Assembly (NCBI GenBank): GCA_031288455.1
Contig: JAITRI010000060.1
Coordinates: forward strand, 1-9,540
Direction: 5' to 3'
Length of the DNA stretch: 9,540 nucleotides
Source: Puniceicoccales bacterium
Lineage (GTDB): Bacteria; Verrucomicrobiota; Verrucomicrobiia; Opitutales; JAIRKQ01
Made by a program: the position numbers and the translations under genes. Of this stretch, positions 1-5,869 are shown in pieces. The notes beneath the pieces are model-generated. The model was not told where the DNA came from. It did not search any database and worked only from the letters and a program-made list of their open reading frames with translations. Position 1 is the stretch's first letter. Each line of letters opens with the position of its first letter.

Positions 1-358
1 CCATCGTTTGCGCCGCAAAGGGCGTAAGTTTGCGCCTGGTCTCCGGTGCGTGGTCGCTGCTGAAGCACGCGAAGGCGGTCATTCCGGCCGGCCGGACGCT
101 GTGGAAATTCACAGAGACGGCGAGCGTGTGTGCGTGCAAATTTTTTGGAAAATGTTGCCGCGGGGCGTGGTCCGCCCTAAAGTTCGCTTTCGCCGGGCTA
201 AAGAAAAGTGTTGCATTTGTCTGCGGCGGCGTGTGGTCGCCGCTGAAGAAAATTTCCGCTGTGCCATTCGCCATCGTTTGCGCCGCAAAGGGCGTAAGTT
301 TGCGCCTGGTCTCCGGTGCGTGGTCGCTGCTGAAGCACGCGAAGGCGGTCATTCCGGC
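1..358 (+). repeat. 270-bp-period direct repeat inside the left-edge gene
   Basis: Bases 1-88 and 271-358 are identical, with the first mismatch at position 89 (C) versus 359 (T). Homology then decays, though GTGGAAATTCACA is shared again at 101-113 and 371-383. The offset of 270 bp is exactly 90 codons, so the reading frame is preserved. Identity at silent sites over 88 bp, next to strongly diverged flanks, points to recent duplication or gene conversion and not to protein-level selection alone. The left copy may extend beyond the window. Confidence 0.95.
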
Positions 359-1823
359 TGTCCAGTCACTGTGGAAATTCACAAAAGCAGCGGCGAAGTT
401 GGCATCCTGCTTTGGAGCCAAATGCTGTGTCAAAATTGCTCCGCTGCTGCGGAAGGCATATCCCTTCTTCTGTGCGCTTTTGCGCCGCTGTTGGGCATTT
501 TTACGGACATGGACGGTGCGCGTTGGAGTACAATTATTGGCGCTGCTACACTGCGTTGCGCGCGTGCCATCGGCGGGATATCGGCTGCTATTGAAATTTT
601 CCATGGCGCCGCGGGAGTCAATTGCGATGGCGCTGCAGCGCCTGAGAAGACTGCGCGTTCATGGCGCCGCCACTGAAAAGAAAGCGCCCAGCTCCGATTC
701 CGCCGTGAAATTGTCCCCGCTGAAGCGCATTGCCGCATCCCGTGTGGTACCGTCGTTTCATCCGAAAAACTTCGCAAAGCTCTGCAAAGGTCTTCCGCTG
801 CTGCCGCTCAGATTCGCTGGAAAAATTGCGAAGTTCATTGGGGAAAAGACGATATTCGTGGCGACGAAATTAATGGACACATTGTTTGGCACAGCGTCGG
901 TCGCGAAAAGTGTGTGTTCAAAATCCGCTACGGCCGCCAAGAGTATCGGTCCGCATGCTGCAGCGATATCAAATTACGCCAGGGTCGCGCTTCTCATGCC
1001 GGCAAAACTCAGGCTCATCGCTTTTCTGGCGATCTGCAGAAACTATGCCGTTGGATGCGCATCGGCGGCGAAAAACATTGGCCATAAATCGTTGAAATTT
1101 TCCCGCAATGGGAGCATGAGATGCGCAGGTTTCGCCTGGAATTTTCTTCGTATTTTGTGGAGAATTGCGGCCAAAGTGGCGGTGTTCTCACTTGTGCAGT
1201 TGCGGTCCGCGTTTTCGCTGTGTGCCGCCGGTGTGAGGAAATTGTGCCTATGCGTGGCGTCGGCATGTTCCAGATTTCGTCTGTTGCTGGCGAGACAATT
1301 TGAATCCGGATGGACACAGATTTTAAATCTCGTCCAGCGTCCTGCGATTGTATTGCCGATTGCGTTCACTGTCATCACATTTCTCGGACTGTACACCTAC
1401 GACAGGCAAGTTCTGCGCATGGAATACGGCAAAGCGAAATATGCCGCCAGGCAGTCGAAAAATTTGCTGCGCCAGAAGCGCCATGCCATGCGCGGATACA
1501 CTGATGAAAATCCCTCACCCAGGCGCAAAGTTCGCAGCTCAAACGGTAAACACGCGGCGGCTTTGGGCGCCGCCACCATAAAAACCGCCGACGATTTGCA
1601 GCGCGCCGTTGACGAATTTTTCTCCCACCACGTGGTGTCACAAATCATGTGCGATGGCGGGTCCTGCAGGATGAAAATCGACAATAAAATAGTTGGAGAT
1701 CACGGCATGCTGGGAGAAAATTCCGGCGTATTTGTTGCCGAGGCGGATGACGACTGCGTCACGTTCACCGATGCATTAGGCAACAGGTATTCGAAAACAA
1801 TCGCCAGCCTACTGGGACTGTAG
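3..1823 (+). CDS. Large basic repeat protein with C-terminal membrane anchor, 5' truncated by window edge
   Basis: I do not recognise this family. The frame is open from the left edge, so the true start lies upstream; the TTG at 30 is not a credible start. At least 606 codons are present, ending in TAG at 1821. The first ~150 residues are built from units starting GAWSLLK, GAWSALK or GVWSPLK. One 90-residue block (39+22+29 residues) recurs with 88 bp of perfect DNA identity at a 270-bp offset. The middle is Lys/Arg/Ala/Val/Cys-rich, low in acidic residues, with amphipathic or weakly hydrophobic stretches and CC pairs (FFGKCC, FGAKCC). One strong membrane segment (PAIVLPIAFTVITFLGLYTY) lies near residues 447-466. 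A basic linker follows, then an acidic ~80-residue C-terminal domain with a VDEFFSHH helix and strands such as CRMKIDNKIVGDHG and VTFTDALGNRYSKTI. That last pattern loosely resembles small beta domains of secretion/pilus proteins (GspC/PilP type); this is a guess. TerC follows 83 bp later. Confidence 0.8.
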   Translation: MVCAAKGVSLRLVSGAWSLLKHAKAVIPAGRTLWKFTETASVCACKFFGKCCRGAWSALKFAFAGLKKSVAFVCGGVWSPLKKISAVPFAIVCAAKGVSLRLVSGAWSLLKHAKAVIPAVQSLWKFTKAAAKLASCFGAKCCVKIAPLLRKAYPFFCALLRRCWAFLRTWTVRVGVQLLALLHCVARVPSAGYRLLLKFSMAPRESIAMALQRLRRLRVHGAATEKKAPSSDSAVKLSPLKRIAASRVVPSFHPKNFAKLCKGLPLLPLRFAGKIAKFIGEKTIFVATKLMDTLFGTASVAKSVCSKSATAAKSIGPHAAAISNYARVALLMPAKLRLIAFLAICRNYAVGCASAAKNIGHKSLKFSRNGSMRCAGFAWNFLRILWRIAAKVAVFSLVQLRSAFSLCAAGVRKLCLCVASACSRFRLLLARQFESGWTQILNLVQRPAIVLPIAFTVITFLGLYTYDRQVLRMEYGKAKYAARQSKNLLRQKRHAMRGYTDENPSPRRKVRSSNGKHAAALGAATIKTADDLQRAVDEFFSHHVVSQIMCDGGSCRMKIDNKIVGDHGMLGENSGVFVAEADDDCVTFTDALGNRYSKTIASLLGL

Positions 1824-1906
1824 TTGGAGAAGACGCTGCATTTGCGAGCGACTCCGATTGTGTACTCTTGCCAATTGGCGAAAACTTTATAGACTCGGCG
1901 CAGTCA

Positions 1907-2824
1907 ATGTGGTGGCTTTGGACAGTATTTTTGGCGGTTGTCATCTGCGGCGTTGCCATCGACATACGGGCACTTGGCAAAGAATATTCTCTGCCGGATT
2001 ACCGCCGTTCCGTGCGCGTTGTGGCGGTGTGGGTGTCGGCGGCGATGCTGTTTGGGCTGCTGATATGCGGCAAACTCGGGCGAGATCCGTGGATGAAGTT
2101 CATCGGCGGATACGCGCTGGAGCTATCGCTGGCGGTGGATAACCTATTCGTGTTCATGGCGGTGTTCGCCTATTTTAAAATCACCGGTGTGGCGCAGAGA
2201 AAGGCCTTGACCTATGGCATAATTGGAGCGATTCTGATGCGCGTATTTTTCATATTCGCCGGTGTGGCGCTGCTGAATAAATTCAAGTGGCTGACCTATG
2301 TTTTTGGCGCGCTGCTTATCGCCTCTGCGTTTGGAATGTTCAGGGTCGGCTCTGGGGCAGAACAATCGCGGCCTCTTCTGGTGAAATTGGCGAAATTGCT
2401 AAAAATAAAGCGCGGCAGGTCAGAGTTGCAATTTTTCGTAAAACACGGCGGTCGATGGTATGCGACGCGGCTGTTCGCCTGTGTGGTTGCCGTTGAGATG
2501 GCCGATATTGTCTTTTCCGCAGATTCAGTGCCAGCAATTTTAGCGATCACACGGGAGCCGCTGCTGGTGTGCTCATCGAATATTTTCGCCATAATAGGAT
2601 TGCGTGCGCTGTACACGCTGCTGACTCGATTGATTAGCCGATTCCACCTGCTGAAATACGGCGTGGCAACGGTGCTCATGTTCATAGGACTGAAGATGTC
2701 TTTTGCGGAAATTTATCACATTTCAACGGGTGCGTCCATCGCCGTGATCGGCGCCACATTGATCGGGACGATTGCGGCGTCATTTTTTACTGGCGGGCGT
2801 GTGAATTTCACGGAACGCAGCTAG
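1907..2824 (+). CDS. TerC-family integral membrane protein
   Basis: The 305-residue product matches the TerC/Alx family of polytopic inner-membrane proteins, linked in other bacteria to tellurite resistance, Mn2+ export or alkaline response. Family hallmarks are visible: the ALELSLAVDNLFVF segment (residues ~71-83, Asp78-Asn79), the GIIGAILMRVFFIFAG helix, and the ADIVFSADSVPAILAITREP block (Asp200, Asp206), followed by SSNIFAIIGLRALYTLL. About nine hydrophobic helices are apparent, with one basic cytoplasmic loop (KLAKLLKIKRGR) in the middle. I chose the ATG at 1907 because the protein then begins MWWLWTVFLA, as family members do; an in-frame TTG at 1868 would add 13 residues. No clear ribosome-binding site precedes either. 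It is on the same strand as the upstream repeat gene, 83 bp away, and 155 bp before mreB. The substrate cannot be told from sequence. Confidence 0.92.
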   Translation: MWWLWTVFLAVVICGVAIDIRALGKEYSLPDYRRSVRVVAVWVSAAMLFGLLICGKLGRDPWMKFIGGYALELSLAVDNLFVFMAVFAYFKITGVAQRKALTYGIIGAILMRVFFIFAGVALLNKFKWLTYVFGALLIASAFGMFRVGSGAEQSRPLLVKLAKLLKIKRGRSELQFFVKHGGRWYATRLFACVVAVEMADIVFSADSVPAILAITREPLLVCSSNIFAIIGLRALYTLLTRLISRFHLLKYGVATVLMFIGLKMSFAEIYHISTGASIAVIGATLIGTIAASFFTGGRVNFTERS

Positions 2825-2933
2825 TCGTGACTCATAGCCTGAGCTAAATGTCTCTAAAAATGCGCCGCGGTGGTGAATGTTTCACTTTGGACGATATTTT
2901 CCAAGCAATGTAATCCTCCGCATACAATTTTTC

Positions 2934-2961
2934 TTGCAAGGCATTATCCTTTTGCTAGCGT
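2934..2961 (+). promoter_or_regulatory. Possible sigma-70-like promoter of mreB
   Basis: TTGCAA (2934-2939) is followed after 16 bp by TAGCGT (2956-2961), which is preceded by TG at 2953-2954, giving an extended -10 look. It lies within the 155-bp gap after the TerC gene, 18 bp before the mreB ATG. The -10 matches the consensus poorly, so this is a weak call resting on position and on the similar TTGCAA upstream of the gene at 8770. Confidence 0.3.
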
Positions 2962-2979
2962 GTGTCGGAAGCTGCATAG

Positions 2980-4029
2980 ATGGCGTTTAATTTTAAAAAT
3001 GTTATAACAAATTTCTTCGCCAATCTTTTTGGGTTCCTGACGCATGACATCGGAATCGATCTTGGAACCGCGAATACTCTGGTTTTCGTCCGCGACAAGG
3101 GGATCGTTTTGCGAGAACCGAGTGTTGTTGCAGTGTACACCACATCGAGGCGCGTGCGTGCCGTCGGCTCCGAAGCAAAGAAAATGCTCGGAAGGACGCC
3201 GGGGAGCATAGTTGCGCTGCGGCCAATGAAAGATGGGGTGATTGCAGATTTTGAAGTTACGGAGGCGATGCTTAGATATTTCATAGGAAAAGTTTCCAGA
3301 TCGATGCGACTGGTTCCTCCGCGCGTTCTGATCGCCGTGCCATCCGGAATAACGGAAGTGGAAAAGCGAGCCGTTAAGGAGGCTGCGGTGCATGCCGGAG
3401 CGCGCGATGTGCTCCTGATCCAGGAGCCAATGGCGGCGGCCATAGGAGTTGGGCTGCCGGTCGATGAGCCGGCTGCCAATATGATCGTTGACATTGGCGG
3501 CGGGACGACTGAGGTTGCGATTTTATCGCTGAATGGAGTTGTCTTTTCGCGCAGCGTGCGAATTGGCGGCGATGAGATGGATCACTGCGTGATAAATTAC
3601 GTGAAGCGCGAGTATAACCTCATCATTGGCGAGCGCACGGCGGAGGACTTGAAGATAAAGATTGGGTCAGCGGCTCCACTTGAGGCGGAACTTTCGATGT
3701 CCGTGAAGGGTCGCGATGCCGTCGTTGGACTGCCGAGGACGATAACCATAACATCCAACGAAATAAGGGATGCGCTTAAGGATGCCGTTGCATCCATTGT
3801 GAATGTGGTAAAAAGTGCACTGGAGCAGTGTCCGCCGGAATTGTCATCCGACTTGGTCGATCGCGGGATTGTGCTCGCGGGCGGAGGCGCGATGCTGAAA
3901 AACTTAAGCGTGCTGATGTCGTACGAAACGGGGCTTCCGGTGATAGTTGCCGGAGATCCGCTGAGCGCCGTTGCCAACGGGACCGGGACAGTTCTGCAGG
4001 ACCTGTCGGTTTGGTTTGACAACGAATAG
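2980..4029 (+). CDS. mreB: Rod-shape-determining actin homologue MreB
   Basis: MreB is a bacterial actin that polymerises under the inner membrane and guides the peptidoglycan elongation machinery. At 349 residues this copy is full length for the family. Actin-fold motifs are intact: phosphate-1 loop DIGIDLGTANTLVFV (residues 23-37), phosphate-2 loop VDIGGGTTEVAIL (170-182), QEPMAAAIG (149-156) with the conserved Glu150, and the adenosine loop GIVLAGGGAML near residue 300. The first ~22 residues (FNFKNVITNFFANLFGFL) form a long amphipathic, Phe-rich stretch, consistent with the membrane-targeting helix seen in Gram-negative MreBs and somewhat longer than usual. The ATG is preceded by GGAAG at 2967-2971 with 8-bp spacing, the best ribosome-binding site in the window. 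No mreC, mreD or mrdA is adjacent; the next gene, 24 bp on, encodes a predicted wall hydrolase. Confidence 0.97.
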   Translation: MAFNFKNVITNFFANLFGFLTHDIGIDLGTANTLVFVRDKGIVLREPSVVAVYTTSRRVRAVGSEAKKMLGRTPGSIVALRPMKDGVIADFEVTEAMLRYFIGKVSRSMRLVPPRVLIAVPSGITEVEKRAVKEAAVHAGARDVLLIQEPMAAAIGVGLPVDEPAANMIVDIGGGTTEVAILSLNGVVFSRSVRIGGDEMDHCVINYVKREYNLIIGERTAEDLKIKIGSAAPLEAELSMSVKGRDAVVGLPRTITITSNEIRDALKDAVASIVNVVKSALEQCPPELSSDLVDRGIVLAGGGAMLKNLSVLMSYETGLPVIVAGDPLSAVANGTGTVLQDLSVWFDNE

Positions 4030-4053
4030 AAGCATGCTATTAACGGCAGACGA

Positions 4054-4662
4054 TTGAAGCGTAGTGCAATTTGTGTTTTCGTTGCGTTGTGCCTTGTGTC
4101 CGTTGCTTTGCTGTCGAGCGGCTGTTCCAAGCGCGGGAAGGCGATTTTAGTCTCGCTGAAGAATGAAATTTTCCGCCCGCGGGCATTGGATATCATTGGC
4201 AGTGGACGCGCCACGAATAGGATGATGTTTGATTACATCAGGAAATATAACACCAGGATTGGGAGCGAAAAGCTGATGTACATCGTAGACTCCTACATCA
4301 ATGAATCCTATCGGGAGGGAGTAAACCACGACATTGCGTTCGCGCAGATGTGCCACGAAACAAATTTTCTGAAATTTGGCGGAGATGTCTACGCTGTCCA
4401 GAATAATTTTTCCGGGCTGGAGACGATGAACTACGACAGCTATTGGGCATGTTTTTTCACCATACGCGACGGTATCCGTGCGCACGTGCAACACCTGAAG
4501 GCATTGTCTTCCAAACATTCTCTCAGCGGCAAATGCATCGACCCAAGATTCGACGTCGTGACACGCGGGTCCGCCAAAACTGTGCGGGACCTGAACGCCA
4601 AATTAATGCCGGGCTATGGAAAAGCCGTGGAGTTAAAGATTGAAGCGCTGCTGCAAATGTAG
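4054..4662 (+). CDS. Predicted lipoprotein peptidoglycan hydrolase, glucosaminidase/FlgJ-like
   Basis: The 202-residue product starts with a lipoprotein-type signal peptide: MKRS, a hydrophobic core, then LLSSGC with Cys24 as the probable lipidated residue (Ser at -3 is permitted but not ideal). Residues ~50-202 resemble the glucosaminidase/FlgJ-like domain: GVNHDIAFAQMCHETNFLKFGG (89-110, written here with Glu102 as the likely catalytic acid), QNNFSGL (116-122), and IRAHVQHLKAL (141-151), then DPRF and a C-terminal YGKAVELKIEALL helix. It would cleave peptidoglycan glycan strands in the periplasm, probably tethered to a membrane. The start is the TTG at 4054, because it gives a complete signal peptide and the nearby ATG at 4034 is out of frame; the ribosome-binding site is poor. 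It lies 24 bp after mreB and is probably co-transcribed with it, suggesting a wall-growth role. The bond cleaved is inferred only from family. Confidence 0.85.
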   Translation: MKRSAICVFVALCLVSVALLSSGCSKRGKAILVSLKNEIFRPRALDIIGSGRATNRMMFDYIRKYNTRIGSEKLMYIVDSYINESYREGVNHDIAFAQMCHETNFLKFGGDVYAVQNNFSGLETMNYDSYWACFFTIRDGIRAHVQHLKALSSKHSLSGKCIDPRFDVVTRGSAKTVRDLNAKLMPGYGKAVELKIEALLQM

Positions 4663-4707
4663 TCTGGCTTCCGCCATCACGCGTGCCCGGAGATTTCCGT
4701 CATCTCA

Positions 4708-4777
4708 CGCGGGAGCGGTCCGCATCCGCTGCGCGGATGCGGCGGATGCAGGGGCTGTGCCCCTGCCCGCCGGAGGC
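4708..4777. repeat. 70-bp double-hairpin element, copy 1
   Basis: Hairpin 1 is CCGCATCCGC (4720-4729), loop TGC, GCGGATGCGG (4733-4742), a perfect 10-bp stem. Hairpin 2 is GCAGGGGC (4748-4755), loop TGT, GCCCCTGC (4759-4766), with an outer CGGCGG/CCGCCG stem (4740-4745 and 4767-4772) around an AT bulge. The outer stem reuses the last bases of hairpin 1, so the two folds compete at their junction. It differs from copy 2 at four bases, three in loop 1 and one in the bulge. It starts 46 bp after the hydrolase stop and could act as part of a terminator or mRNA 3'-end stabiliser. Confidence 0.92.
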
Positions 4778-4838
4778 GTAAATAAAACGTCGCAGCGGAA
4801 ATTTAAATAAGGCGGCCACCGTGTGAAGTCTCAGTTCG

Positions 4839-4908
4839 CGCGGGAGCGGTCCGCATCCGCGAAGCGGATGCGGCGGGTGCAGGGGCTGTGCCCCTGCCCG
4901 CCGGAGGC
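4839..4908. repeat. 70-bp double-hairpin element, copy 2
   Basis: This has the same length and arrangement as copy 1, 131 bp downstream, with loop 1 GAA (instead of TGC), a GT bulge and loop 2 TGT. Both stems are unchanged. The right flank GTAAAA resembles that of copy 1 (GTAAAT), so the element may extend a few bases beyond the 70-bp core. Confidence 0.92.
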
Positions 4909-5036
4909 GTAAAAGAAAGAATTCCACTGGGAGCGGCAGCTCGCGGTGCGCCTCCAAAGTGCCCGGCGCCGTTGCTTTTGGAGATGGGGACCCGGCGCCG
5001 TATTTTTAGGTAAAAATTCGCGGTGTCTGTGTTTTT

Positions 5037-5070
5037 AGAGTGAAGTTCTAGGTAGAGTGAAGTTCTAGGT
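5037..5070. repeat. Perfect 17-bp tandem duplication
   Basis: Two exact copies of AGAGTGAAGTTCTAGGT lie head to tail at 5037-5053 and 5054-5070. No coding function is apparent. Slightly downstream, TTTTTGGGTCTCCG (5079-5092) and TTTTTGGGCCTCCG (5102-5115) form a further near-identical pair. Confidence 0.9.
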
Positions 5071-5181
5071 GCTCATGTTTTTTGGGTCTCCGGGGGCTTT
5101 GTTTTTGGGCCTCCGACGATTTTATCTTTAGTTTTCATTTTCAGATGATTGCCGAAAGATGCGCGCAGTTATGGTGCTCTT

Positions 5182-5220
5182 CCCCACCCCCTCCTCGCCG
5201 GAGGCGAGGAGGGGGTGGGG
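5182..5220. repeat. Perfect 18-bp-stem GC-rich hairpin
   Basis: CCCCACCCCCTCCTCGCC (5182-5199) pairs perfectly with its reverse complement at 5203-5220 around a GGA loop. One arm is mostly pyrimidine and the other mostly purine. No T-run follows on either strand, so it is not a textbook intrinsic terminator, although so stable a stem between convergent genes could still block or stabilise transcripts. It is unrelated in sequence to the 70-bp elements. Confidence 0.9.
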
Positions 5221-5271
5221 TGTGGGAAATCGCAGGCACACCGGAAAGTGCGGAGCGGAACTGATTTCACG

Positions 5272-5341
5272 CGCGGGAGCGGTCCGCATCCGCGAAGCGG
5301 ATGCGGCGGGTGCAGGGGCTATGCCCCTGCCCGCCGGAGGC
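5272..5341. repeat. 70-bp double-hairpin element, copy 3
   Basis: This is identical to copy 2 except for one base in loop 2 (TAT instead of TGT). It lies 51 bp from the tsaE stop codon, so on the - strand it would be transcribed at the 3' end of the psd-to-tsaE operon. The right flank (ATTAAC) differs from the other copies. Confidence 0.92.
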
Positions 5342-5366
5342 ATTAACAAAGCTTCCATCTTTTTTT

Positions 5367-5401
5367 TCTAAATTTATTGGGATTCTCTAAATTTATTGGG
5401 A
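5367..5401. repeat. 16-bp direct repeat pair overlapping the end of tsaE
   Basis: TCTAAATTTATTGGGA occurs at 5367-5382 and again at 5386-5401 (period 19). The second copy contains the tsaE stop codon (5393-5395, - strand), so a duplication event appears to have involved the last codons of the gene and its 3' flank. Confidence 0.9.
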
Positions 5402-5869
5402 CTGTGCATCTTTGGCTGAAGAATGGCTGAGATTACATTTTTTGATTGTGATCTCGCGGATGCTGTGGCTTGGGCTGGCGAATGAAATTTTATAGTCGCA
5501 CGCTTCGAGAAATCCATGCAGCAACTCTGGCCATTCAACCACGAGGCAATAGGGTGGTTCCAGGAAATCATCCAGCATCAGATCAAGCGCGCTTTTTCGG
5601 CTACCGTCGAGTCTGTAGGCATCAACGTGCAGCAGTGTCACATTTCCGCGGTACAGGTTCAGAATATTGAACGATGGACTGCTGGCACACTCCGCAGTGG
5701 CGAATCCGCGCGCGAGACCTTTCACAAATGTTGTTTTCCCGCTGCCAATATCTCCAATCAGTGCCACCGAAGAATTTGTTTGGACGATGCGCGAGAATTT
5801 TTCTCCGCAGCTGATGGTTTCTTCAACTGTCCCGCAGACCTCCCGTGCAACTGTGTATTCCAGTGTCAC
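5393..5869 (-). CDS. tsaE: tRNA threonylcarbamoyladenosine biosynthesis ATPase TsaE
   Basis: TsaE is the small ATPase that works with TsaB and TsaD to make N6-threonylcarbamoyladenosine at position 37 of ANN-decoding tRNAs in the cytoplasm. The product is 158 residues, normal for the family. Diagnostic features are Walker A GDIGSGKTT (39-47), the SSPSFNILNLY stretch (63-73) matching the usual SPTF motif, HVDAYRL (81-87, Asp83) and VVEWPE (110-115, Glu112). The last ~15 residues (HSSAKDAQSQ end) are non-conserved and run into a small direct repeat, so the C-terminus may be recently altered. The start is a GTG at 5869-5867 overlapping the CPBP stop as GTGA; no Shine-Dalgarno sequence is visible, suggesting translational coupling. 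It is the last gene of a four-gene operon. Neither tsaB nor tsaD is nearby. Confidence 0.95.
   Translation of the reverse strand: MTLEYTVAREVCGTVEETISCGEKFSRIVQTNSSVALIGDIGSGKTTFVKGLARGFATAECASSPSFNILNLYRGNVTLLHVDAYRLDGSRKSALDLMLDDFLEPPYCLVVEWPELLHGFLEACDYKISFASPSHSIREITIKKCNLSHSSAKDAQSQ

Larger units (their letters stand above)
4663..5392. other. Repeat-rich gene-free gap between convergent genes
   Basis: No credible coding sequence is present in these 730 bp. Both flanking genes end here, so the gap must contain the termination signals for both directions. It holds three 70-bp double-hairpin elements (4708, 4839, 5272), a perfect 18-bp-stem hairpin (5182-5220), a 17-bp tandem duplication (5037-5070), a 16-bp repeat pair (5367-5401), and a CCCGGCGCCG pair (4962-4971 and 4991-5000). 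A shorter inverted repeat, CTCCAAA/TTTGGAG, lies around 4952-4981. A T-run occurs at 5359-5367 but does not directly follow a stable stem. Confidence 0.85.

Noticed and set aside
8..676. A 222-codon open frame overlapping the repeat part of the left-edge gene
   Set aside because: It is a shadow created by the duplicated segment. The overlapping frame is far longer, runs to 1823 and carries a membrane segment and a structured C-terminus.
1824..1906. Small gene between the repeat protein and the TerC gene
   Set aside because: The gap is 83 bp with no start/stop pair or ribosome-binding site to support one.
2867..2897. Short inverted repeat GTGAA/TTCAC as a terminator after the TerC gene
   Set aside because: The stem is only 5 bp and no T-run follows.
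4700..4957. An 85-codon open frame on the - strand across two hairpin elements
   Set aside because: It only reads through the GC-rich palindromes, in a different frame for each copy, with Arg/Pro/Ala-rich output and no supporting motif.
4708..5341. CRISPR-like array
   Set aside because: Only three copies exist, the units are 70 bp and internally palindromic, and the gaps (61 and 363 bp) are unequal.
5359..5367. T-run as an intrinsic terminator for the + strand
   Set aside because: No stable stem lies directly upstream; the nearest hairpin ends more than 20 bp earlier.
5128..5371. Several 60-76-codon open frames over the 18-bp hairpin and copy 3, on both strands
   Set aside because: The inverted repeat keeps several frames open at once. 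The products are low-complexity and match no gene pattern.
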